Positions 57,034-64,000 of a DNA stretch of 64,000 bases are shown one piece after another. How positions within the stretch are numbered: position 1 is the first letter of the stretch; the number at the start of each line of letters is the position of its first letter. The position numbers and the translations under genes are program-made. The DNA comes from Fuerstiella sp. (lineage in GTDB: Bacteria > Planctomycetota > Planctomycetia > Planctomycetales > Planctomycetaceae): positions 1-64,000 of the forward strand of contig JAKVAY010000037.1 in the NCBI GenBank assembly GCA_022447185.1, written 5' to 3'. Below the pieces are notes generated by a model that saw nothing but the letters and a program-made list of their open reading frames with translations, did no database searches and was not told the origin of the DNA.

Positions 57034-58260
57034 ATGCAGTTTTACCAGCACCAACTGTCCAACGGGCTCAACATCGTTGCTGAACTCACTCCGTCTGTGC
57101 ACAGTGTTGCCGCAGGCTTTTTCGTGCGAACCGGCGCACGTGACGAGACGGATTCAGTCTCCGGAGTTAGTCATTTTCTGGAACACATGGCGTTCAAAGG
57201 TAACGACCAGTACTCGGCCGATGACGTGAATCGAATCTTCGATGAGGTCGGTGCCCGCTACAACGCCTCGACGGCCGAAGATGTCACAACATACTACGCC
57301 GCTGTGCTTCCGGAATACCTGACAACGACCATGGAAATGCTGTCAATTCTTATGCAGCCATCATTGAGACAGGAGGACTTCGACATCGAAAAACATGTGA
57401 TCCTGGAAGAAATAGGCATGTATGATGACATGCCGTCATTTACGGCGTACGACAACGTCATGGCAACTCATTTTTCAGGTCATCCGCTCGGACAAAGTAT
57501 TCTTGGAACCAATGAGAGCATCACAGATCTGACCGCCGACCAAATGCGGACGTACCACAAACGGCAGTATCATGCTGCCAATATTACGCTGACCGTCGCC
57601 GGCAACACGGACTTCGCATCCGTACTGAGTCTGGCAGAGCAATACTGCGGTGATATTCCTTCCGGTATCTGTGCACGCGAGTTGCCACCGGTTGAACCGC
57701 AGCAACGCAGCGAGTTCATTGTGAAAGCTGGCAGCGGCCACCAGAATGTGATGCAGATGGGTCTGGCACCGCTGGCGTCGGATCCGCTGAGATTTGCAGC
57801 TGAATTACTCGCGGTGATTGTCGGAGATGATTCAGGCAGCCGGATGTTCTGGGACATCGTGTACCCCGGCCACGCTGATTCAGCGGAACTGGGCTACAAC
57901 GAGTATGACGGAGCAGGAACCTGGATGACTTATCTCAGCTGCAATCCGGAACACACTTCTGAAAATCTACAGCGGATGCAGGCAATCTTTGACGTCGTGA
58001 ACAGCGATGGTGTCACAGAAGAAGAACTTGAACAGGCGCGCAACAAAGTCGCTTCGCGCATTGTTTTGCGAGGAGAACGACCGATGGGACGTCTGTCTTC
58101 GCTTGGTGGTAACTGGCTGTATCGCGGGGAATACAGTTCTGTTACGAACGATCTGGAAATTGTGCGGAACATCGGAGCAAGGCAGATCTGGTCGTTGCTC
58201 CAGAAATATCCACTAAATGTCAATACCACAATCGGCGTTGGACCACTTGAGACGCTGTAA
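57034..58260 (+). CDS. M16-family zinc peptidase (catalytic subunit)
   Basis: About 408 residues with the inverted zinc motif H-F-L-E-H (GVSHFLEHMAFKGN) and the downstream Glu-rich EDVTTYYAAVLPE. The ILEEIGMYDDMPS segment supplies the third zinc ligand region. Family start MQFYQHQLSNGLNIV selects ATG 57034 over the ATG at 56986. It follows the presumed non-catalytic partner by about 200 bases. Substrate unknown; likely processes or degrades peptides in the cytosol or periplasm. Confidence 0.92.
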   Translation: MQFYQHQLSNGLNIVAELTPSVHSVAAGFFVRTGARDETDSVSGVSHFLEHMAFKGNDQYSADDVNRIFDEVGARYNASTAEDVTTYYAAVLPEYLTTTMEMLSILMQPSLRQEDFDIEKHVILEEIGMYDDMPSFTAYDNVMATHFSGHPLGQSILGTNESITDLTADQMRTYHKRQYHAANITLTVAGNTDFASVLSLAEQYCGDIPSGICARELPPVEPQQRSEFIVKAGSGHQNVMQMGLAPLASDPLRFAAELLAVIVGDDSGSRMFWDIVYPGHADSAELGYNEYDGAGTWMTYLSCNPEHTSENLQRMQAIFDVVNSDGVTEEELEQARNKVASRIVLRGERPMGRLSSLGGNWLYRGEYSSVTNDLEIVRNIGARQIWSLLQKYPLNVNTTIGVGPLETL

Positions 58261-58352
58261 TGAATGAACGCCCGTCTTCCTCAGACAGAGCCCTCATCGG
58301 CTGAGCGAACACTTACGCGCAGGTCGTTCGAACGACCGACTCCACCACACGG

Positions 58353-59309
58353 TCAGGTCGCCGGAACCGGGTATCCTCGGGACTGATCGACCAGGTTCCT
58401 GAGCGGCTCTCCGGACCTGTATCGATGCAGATTGTCGCAAAAGAATTCGACCAGACGCTTCGACCGGTCACCCGACCACCCTGCAATGTGCGGCGTGATG
58501 ATCAGACGCGGTGTCTCCCAAAGCGGGTCGTCTTCCGGTAAAGGCTCGACTGCCGTCACATCCAGTCCTGCACCCATGATGCGGCCTTCAGTAAGACACT
58601 CGATCAAAGCCGGTTCGTCGACAATACCGCCACGTGCGATGTTTATCAGAATCGCTGTGGGCTTGAGCAATCCAATCTGCTCGGGCCCAATCAACCCCTG
58701 AGTCTCAGCGGTCGCCGGACAGGACACCAACAGGACATCTGCCGCGGCGACCAGGTCATTCAACTTGTCAAGTCCCTGCAGCGATTCCACTTCGTCAGGC
58801 TTCGGTGGGGAATGCCGATCGACAGCAATGACGCGCATCCCAAACGCTGCCGCGACTCGAGCATAGCGACGACCAATCCCACCCAGCCCAACAATTCCGA
58901 CAGTCCGGCCGTCGAGATCATCAGGAATAAACGGATTCCATTGATGCTCATTCTGATCTTGATGAAAGGTTTTTAGATGACGGGAAACAGCCAGAGTCAG
59001 AGCCCAGGCAGTTTCCACAACTGGTGCAGCGTGCAGTCCGCTGGCATTCGTGACGATCAGTCCCCGTTTGATAACTTCCGGAGTCAGCATCATGTCGAGT
59101 CCGGCTGCGGCAGTTTGAATCCATTTCAGTTTCGGCGCCGGTGTAAAAATCTCTGGTGTGTGATAACCAATGAACACCTCAGCATCAGCCATTTCAGAGA
59201 CGAGGTCCTGCTCGGCAGGAAGCACAACAGTATGATCACCGGCTGCATCGATCAGCATTGCCAGGTGTTCGTCTTTAAAGCCGATAGGATCAAAAACGAC
59301 AATCTTCAT
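58353..59309 (-). CDS. D-2-hydroxyacid dehydrogenase
   Basis: NAD-dependent dehydrogenase of about 318 residues. Rossmann motif GIVGLGGIGRRYA, then the catalytic Arg in NIARGGIVDE, a Glu and the catalytic His in ITPHIAGWSGD, in the usual order. The start at ATG 59309 gives MKIVVFDPIGF. The substrate (2-oxoacid such as glyoxylate or hydroxypyruvate) is not determined. It converges on the M16 gene. Confidence 0.92.
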   Translation of the reverse strand: MKIVVFDPIGFKDEHLAMLIDAAGDHTVVLPAEQDLVSEMADAEVFIGYHTPEIFTPAPKLKWIQTAAAGLDMMLTPEVIKRGLIVTNASGLHAAPVVETAWALTLAVSRHLKTFHQDQNEHQWNPFIPDDLDGRTVGIVGLGGIGRRYARVAAAFGMRVIAVDRHSPPKPDEVESLQGLDKLNDLVAAADVLLVSCPATAETQGLIGPEQIGLLKPTAILINIARGGIVDEPALIECLTEGRIMGAGLDVTAVEPLPEDDPLWETPRLIITPHIAGWSGDRSKRLVEFFCDNLHRYRSGEPLRNLVDQSRGYPVPAT

Positions 59310-61060
59310 GGAACGGGTCCTCACAGTCACCTGGTATCCAGGGACGACAGGAATGACAACGCAACGGCCTTACTGATCGAGCTGTGCTTCTGAAATTTAC
59401 GCACCGGACCGTTGTTCTGCTCGCTGTATGCAGCCCAAACGCAACCAGCAAATCATCAGGCTTCGGAATGTATTGACAGAAAAGGAACGCAAATCCCAGA
59501 ACCGGGCTGGAACAGCAATTATCCGAACGACCTCGGCAGAACACAAGCGGACGATCAAGGGCATTTAGTGCGACTCAGCTTGGCGAGGTGGATTGATACG
59601 AAATGTTGATTTGACCTGCCTCTTAAATCGAGAGCAGTTTCTGAGTGGTCCACTCGAGAACTAATTCATATAAGAAGACAACTACCACACGCATCTAACA
59701 CTCGATTAATTCAGTGTGTGGCAGAGGTCACTGACTAAGGACAGGAAGCTGCCGTTGACCCGGAACATCAACAAATCTGAGATCGAATGGGTCGTGTCCG
59801 CTGAATTGAATGACGCTTTTCATCGCCGGTCAGGCAGACGGATCTTGGGATTCTCACCGATCCACGATGGAGCATGGAAGTCTGTATCTGGCTGAAACGG
59901 CACTTGATGTGGCCCCGTCCGTCCATTACATAAATAGATTTGGATGCGTGACTGACCGGTCTGTACATGCGTAAATGCAACGTCTGCTGGCAAGGAGGGG
60001 CATCGCCGGGCAGGGGATGGAAAATAACGGCAACGCCAAACCGAGCAATCTGGTGGTTTACGAATACGCTCTTGAAACGCTCCGGTTGGCGTTCGATACC
60101 CTGGCCTCTAGTCCGGTCGAGAAGTTGCGCGCTGTGGTAGCACAGACAATCATAGCCGTCGCATAGGCATCCGGAGAAGGACTGGGCAGTAGCGGCCAAA
60201 AGATCAGTCCGCAAGAGGGAGAATGCATTGAGATGATTGATTCGACTCTGGCACTTTCTCCAACATCCTCTTCGGCCGCCATATTGGCCGAAGGTCTCTC
60301 GCAGGTGGGATTCTTCAGTACGCCGTCTGCTGCGGAACAAAGCCACGCTTCAAACCAGTATCGTCCGACACCGGATGGCGTCGTATTTCCCAAGCCGATG
60401 AAGGACCTCTGCTGACAACTCCTAGCGATTGCAGAGCAGCCTGAGGTTCACACAACGATCTTAAACAGAGTCCGCCGCCTGAACCAGGATCATTCACGGG
60501 GTGCAATAATCAGTAGTGTGACCGATCCGTGCTGGTTCAGCCCCTCTCCATGAAGGTCTCAAATCTGTGGCTGTATCTTCGTCGGCAGATTGATGCACCC
60601 GGCAAGTAAGAACTGCCGATGGAACACTACCAACACCTGGGGCTCAACATACCCGCTCGTACCGCCGTAGCGGATTCATGCCAACGTTCCAATGTTGTCG
60701 GACATCCGACATTCACGTCACAAAGGAGCCAGGGAGCGATCCAAAAAAAAATCATACGATGCAAACGTCGGATTCAATCCGCGCGCAGAGCTTCCCACAA
60801 CTGGGAAACGATCCTGGTCGGCCAGGCCACGATTCGGAACTGTCTCTCACCCATCCGAATCAGCAAGGCACTTGGTTGCAGCAGAAATACGCTTTTGTCA
60901 TAGTTTCGTCGTCGAACTCGTGGAAGTCGGCGTCTTTATTTTTCAACGCAGCGGCGAAACAACCGGGCTTCGTTGAACATCTTTGGATCGACCGTTTTCG
61001 GGTTTCGATTCTTCTCTCCGCAGTGCCCCAGTACACATTTCGTCCGGCGGACAGGACCAC
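59310..61060. other. Large gene-poor region before nuoH
   Basis: 1751 bases with no confident gene. On the plus strand, codons from 59975 to 60415 stay open except for a single TAG at 60164-60166; the first part contains LVVYEYALETLRLAFDTLAS, of helical appearance. Long open frames also run on the minus strand across the same area, so no frame is clearly real. Upstream nuo genes are not present here. The end should carry the nuoH promoter. Confidence 0.35.
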
Positions 61061-62428
61061 ATGTTTCTGACCCTCGCCTCACAATCGGTGCCAGAACTTC
61101 TGGACTACTTCGCTCCGCAGTGGTTACAGGATACCGCCTCGGAAGGCTGGCAATATGTCGGTGCCGCGTTGGTCCACATGGCCCTGCTGTTTGGCGTTTT
61201 TTCTCTGTGTCCGTTTTTTTTGATCTGGCTGGAACGTAAGGTAGCCGGTCGAATTCAGGACCGCCTGGGTCCCACCCGTGTGGGAGGTCGATTTGGCTGG
61301 CTGCAGTCTCTGGCCGACGGCATTAAGCTGATCCAAAAAGAAGACCTGTGCCCTCCTGCAGCGGATTCGATGTTGTTCAACGCAGCACCATACATCGTGT
61401 GTATGTCGTCGTTTGCAGCATTCATCGTCCTGCCGTTCAGTGAAGGCTGGGTTGCTGTAGCCGCTGATTGCGGTCTGTTTATCATGCTGGCAATCATGTC
61501 ACTGGAAGTTTTTGGAATCATTCTGGCCGGCTATTCCAGCGCATCGAAATGGTCGCTTTTTGGCGGAATGAGAGAAGCCGCCCAAATGGTCAGCTATGAA
61601 ATTCCGATGGCGATTTGTGCGCTGATTCCGGTTGTTGCTGCGGGATCACTCAACTTGGGTGAAATCGGCGATATGCAAAGCGGTGGGATACAGAATTGGT
61701 TTCTTTTCCATGACCCCTTCACATTCATCGCATTCTTTGTTTACTTCGTCGTAGCGACGGCAAGTTGCAAGCGAGCACCTTTCGATCTGGCCGAAGCAGA
61801 AAGTGAACTCGTCGGCGGATTCCACACAGAATACAGCGGCATGCGGTGGTCGTTCTTCTTCATGGGCGAATATGCCAGCATGTTTGCCGTATGTGGCATC
61901 GCATCAATCCTGTTTCTGGGCGGCTGGAACACCGGACTGCAGGGAATTGACGAAATTCTTTCCACAATGCGTGCGGGTGACAATGCAGGCAGCTATCTGG
62001 CAGGTGTTCTCGGTGTGGGAATTTTTGCGGCAAAGGCCGCAATTGGCGTGTTCATCCAGGTATGGCTGAGATGGACCGTGCCACGCATTCGTATCGATCA
62101 GGTCATCACCGTGTGCCTGAAGTATCTCGTTCCGATCAGCTGCTTTTTATTCCTGGGGGCGATCGTCTGGCCGCTGATTCTGCACAAAGGTTTGGGTGAC
62201 AGGACAACATGGAATGAACCACTCGGGGAACGCGTGGCTGAGGCGATTGAAGGTGGGCGAACGGTCACAACTGTCCTGGAAAGGGATGAAAGACCCGGGC
62301 AATCGGACGCGCATTCGCCGGATCACGGACCAGACGCCGATTCGAAAGACGAGGATGAAGATTCTGTGTCGGCAACACAATTCGATCATTCCCTGACACT
62401 CTATCCAGCAGAGGAAGTGTCACGATGA
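61061..62428 (+). CDS. nuoH: NADH-quinone oxidoreductase subunit H
   Basis: Membrane subunit of respiratory complex I, forming much of the quinone-binding pocket. Signature segments IWLERKVAGRIQDRLGPTRVG and RAPFDLAEAESELVGGFHTEYSG are present, with about eight membrane helices. ATG 61061 follows GGACAGGA; the frame is open back to 60983 but the extra residues are not family-like. About 455 residues, longer than usual because of an acidic cytosolic C-terminal tail of roughly 70 residues (SPDHGPDADSKDEDEDS). Its stop overlaps nuoJ (ATGA). Confidence 0.95.
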   Translation: MFLTLASQSVPELLDYFAPQWLQDTASEGWQYVGAALVHMALLFGVFSLCPFFLIWLERKVAGRIQDRLGPTRVGGRFGWLQSLADGIKLIQKEDLCPPAADSMLFNAAPYIVCMSSFAAFIVLPFSEGWVAVAADCGLFIMLAIMSLEVFGIILAGYSSASKWSLFGGMREAAQMVSYEIPMAICALIPVVAAGSLNLGEIGDMQSGGIQNWFLFHDPFTFIAFFVYFVVATASCKRAPFDLAEAESELVGGFHTEYSGMRWSFFFMGEYASMFAVCGIASILFLGGWNTGLQGIDEILSTMRAGDNAGSYLAGVLGVGIFAAKAAIGVFIQVWLRWTVPRIRIDQVITVCLKYLVPISCFLFLGAIVWPLILHKGLGDRTTWNEPLGERVAEAIEGGRTVTTVLERDERPGQSDAHSPDHGPDADSKDEDEDSVSATQFDHSLTLYPAEEVSR

Positions 62429-63027
62429 ATGGCGACTCCCTGTTCTTTACACTGTTCGCTTTCATGGCCTGTCTGGGTGCTGTCGCAGTGGTCGTCAGTC
62501 AGAGAATGGTGCGTATGGCGTTCTGGCTGATTATTTCACTGGGAAGCACAGCCGCACTGTTTTTCCTGATCGATGCTGATTTTTTGGGCGCTGCTCAACT
62601 ATTGATCTACGTCGGCGGTACGCTGGTTCTGCTGGTGTTTGCCGTGATGCTGACGTCAAGTGGCCCCTATCTGAATATCGAAACGTCACCTGGTGAGATA
62701 GTGATGGCGGCGATGCTGGGCCTGTTGTTTTTGTTCATGGTGGTCTCGTCCCAAACAGGAATCGACTGGAACGGTACAAATCAGCAAATGGCTGCTGCGA
62801 ACGGAATGACGGGTGAAATCTCCACATTCGATTCCGGTTCAGAGGGCAATACGCTGAGAACAATCGGCATGAGTCTTCTGGGGTTAAGGCCCGACCGAGG
62901 TGCAGCCGAAACCGGTCAGTTGCACACAGGCTATTTACTGCCATTTGAAATTGTTTCTGTGCATTTGCTCGTCGTGCTGATCGGGGCCGCCTATCTGGCC
63001 CGAGCAAAGCGACGTCGTGATACCTGA
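62425..63027 (+). CDS. nuoJ: NADH-quinone oxidoreductase subunit J
   Basis: Complex I membrane subunit of 200 residues with five predicted helices; the conserved segment DADFLGAAQLLIYVGGTLVLLVFAVML is cut here to its ends (DADFLGAAQ ... VLLVFAVML) and matches NuoJ. Start ATG overlaps the nuoH stop by four bases. Normally nuoI stands between nuoH and nuoJ; it is absent. A gap of 67 bases separates it from nuoK. Confidence 0.92.
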   Translation: MNGDSLFFTLFAFMACLGAVAVVVSQRMVRMAFWLIISLGSTAALFFLIDADFLGAAQLLIYVGGTLVLLVFAVMLTSSGPYLNIETSPGEIVMAAMLGLLFLFMVVSSQTGIDWNGTNQQMAAANGMTGEISTFDSGSEGNTLRTIGMSLLGLRPDRGAAETGQLHTGYLLPFEIVSVHLLVVLIGAAYLARAKRRRDT

Positions 63028-63094
63028 GTTCGTCCCGTCGGTGTAAGGCGTTCACCGCCAAACGCCAACTGTTCACTTAACGATTGTTGAATCC

Positions 63095-63403
63095 ATGGAG
63101 CCCACCCTCAGCAGATATCTGATGATTGGTGCAGTTTTGTTTGTGTGCGGAGTGATCTGCATGGCGACCAAACGAAACGCCATCGGTATTTTGATGGGTG
63201 TCGAACTCGTACTGAACGGAGCCAACGTCAATCTTGTCGCATTTTCTCACTACACGACTCTGGGTATCGACGGCCAGATCTATTCACTGTTCGTGATTGT
63301 ACTGGCGGCTGCTGAAGCCGCCGTTGCTCTGGCAATTGCTCTCAATTTTTACAACAACCACTTGACGATTGATGTGGATCGAGCCAACAGACTGAAAGGC
63401 TGA
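63095..63403 (+). CDS. nuoK: NADH-quinone oxidoreductase subunit K
   Basis: 102-residue complex I subunit with three helices and the conserved membrane glutamates in ILMGVELVLNGANVNLVAFS and AAAEAAVALAIALNFYNN, part of the proton channel. Length is exactly typical. It lies between nuoJ and nuoL. Confidence 0.95.
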   Translation: MEPTLSRYLMIGAVLFVCGVICMATKRNAIGILMGVELVLNGANVNLVAFSHYTTLGIDGQIYSLFVIVLAAAEAAVALAIALNFYNNHLTIDVDRANRLKG

Positions 63404-63457
63404 GTCCTTCGAAATGAAGGCGATTCATTGTCACTCAGTATCGAATGCGAATAACCG

Positions 63458-64000
63458 ATGGTCGGTGAAACACTCATACCAACTCTGTTGACAATCGCCT
63501 GGCTGCTGCCGCTGCTGGGTTTTGCTGTAGAGATGCTGTACGGCAGAAAAGGTGAACGTACGACGACAAAGTGGCCTGCCTGGTGCGCGGTTGCATGCAT
63601 CGGAACCGGATTTCTATGTAGTCTGATTGCTTTGCTGACGTGGGGCCAGGCCACTGGCTGGGCAGTACTGGAAAGTCACGATCTCCATGGCCCTGATCAG
63701 CATCACTCCGAAGACGATCCACACCATCACGGTGACTCCCCGAAACATCAGGCCTCAACAAACGAGTCCGGCTGGCAGATGACCGCGCTTACTGCCACGG
63801 AGAACTCTGACGATGCCGAACATGTCCCCTTCCCTTCGGTTTACAGCGGAACTCTGTACACACTGGGCGTCTTCGGCAGCCTCGTCGTGTCGATTGACTA
63901 TTACATCGACAGCCTGACACTCGTGATGTTCACCATGGTGACCCTGATCGCAACCTGCATTCATTTGTTTGCGATGGGGTATATGAGTGACGAACTGACT
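63458..64000 (+). CDS. nuoL: NADH-quinone oxidoreductase subunit L, 5' part
   Basis: First 181 codons, running open to the window edge. The start TLLTIAWLLPLLGFAVEML (cut in part) is a first helix; later YIDSLTLVMFTMV, then TCIHLFAMGYM with the proton-channel-associated family wording of NuoL. A His-rich loop at about residues 74-98 (for example HSEDDPHHHGD) is inserted between the first helices; eight His in 24 residues. Proton-pumping antiporter-like subunit of complex I. Truncated only by the end of the window. Confidence 0.93.
   Translation, partial: MVGETLIPTLLTIAWLLPLLGFAVEMLYGRKGERTTTKWPAWCAVACIGTGFLCSLIALLTWGQATGWAVLESHDLHGPDQHHSEDDPHHHGDSPKHQASTNESGWQMTALTATENSDDAEHVPFPSVYSGTLYTLGVFGSLVVSIDYYIDSLTLVMFTMVTLIATCIHLFAMGYMSDELT

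Noticed and set aside
59768-60393. Long minus-strand open frames in the gene-poor area
   Set aside because: They overlap each other and a plus-strand frame, and contain no recognisable motifs; no frame is favoured.
1-64000. CRISPR array, tRNA or rRNA genes, or insertion sequences
   Set aside because: I scanned for regular direct repeats, T-arm-like sequences, 16S/23S landmarks and transposase motifs, and found none that held up; a short or degenerate element could still be missed by eye.

Overview
The window looks like chromosomal DNA of a planctomycete (Planctomycetota) of medium G+C content. The best lineage marker is the adjacent pair of exported proteins at 48.1-51.3 kb, a DUF1549/DUF1553 protein and a DUF1501 protein, which is expanded in that phylum. 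Supporting signs are the futalosine menaquinone genes, a DUF6655-like lipoprotein, a DUF3500 protein and many loosely packed single genes with long spacers. No rRNA, tRNA, CRISPR array or intact insertion sequence was found.

Layout. 0-3.8 kb: sufC-sufB-sufD, the Fe-S scaffold complex, closed by a perfect 15-bp stem. 3.9-7.0 kb: a tight trio of HAD phosphatase, deoxyhypusine-synthase-like protein and PfkB sugar kinase. 7.2-12.8 kb: oxidoreductases (MDR-type and iron-type alcohol dehydrogenases, an aldehyde dehydrogenase) and an amidase. 13.2-15.1 kb: mqnA-mqnC on the minus strand. 15.4-21.9 kb: plus-strand housekeeping genes (homoserine dehydrogenase, DHH phosphoesterase, YgfZ-like protein, gatB, secreted cyclophilin). 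22.2-24.7 kb: minus-strand FHA protein, thioredoxin/YHS fusion and lipoprotein. 25.0-29.3 kb: stress-protein-like gene, Na+/H+ antiporter-like gene, pssA and a membrane protein. 29.5-37.6 kb: minus-strand YdeP-like molybdoenzyme, GAPDH, SDR, and a hemE-hemG group led by a KaiC-like ATPase. 37.7-38.3 kb: a decayed ion-channel gene. 38.4-44.1 kb: HemL-like aminotransferase, Tat-exported protein, an internally duplicated protein and a secreted amidohydrolase.

44.2-45.6 kb holds the most striking gene: a 449-residue protein resembling the catalytic domain of the edema factor / CyaA / ExoY nucleotidyl cyclase toxins, with a strong Shine-Dalgarno site and a TTG start. It has no recognisable secretion signal or partner gene. 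46.1-59.3 kb carries exported planctomycete proteins, nusB, a HIT protein, a DUF3500 protein, an M16 peptidase pair and a 2-hydroxyacid dehydrogenase. After about 1.7 kb with no convincing gene, the window ends in respiratory complex I genes nuoH-nuoJ-nuoK-nuoL (the last cut by the window edge), without nuoI between nuoH and nuoJ.

Functional links: Fe-S assembly, menaquinone synthesis, heme synthesis and complex I are all respiratory functions, but they sit in separate transcription units. Assignments come from recognised motifs and remembered family sequences; no database search was run.
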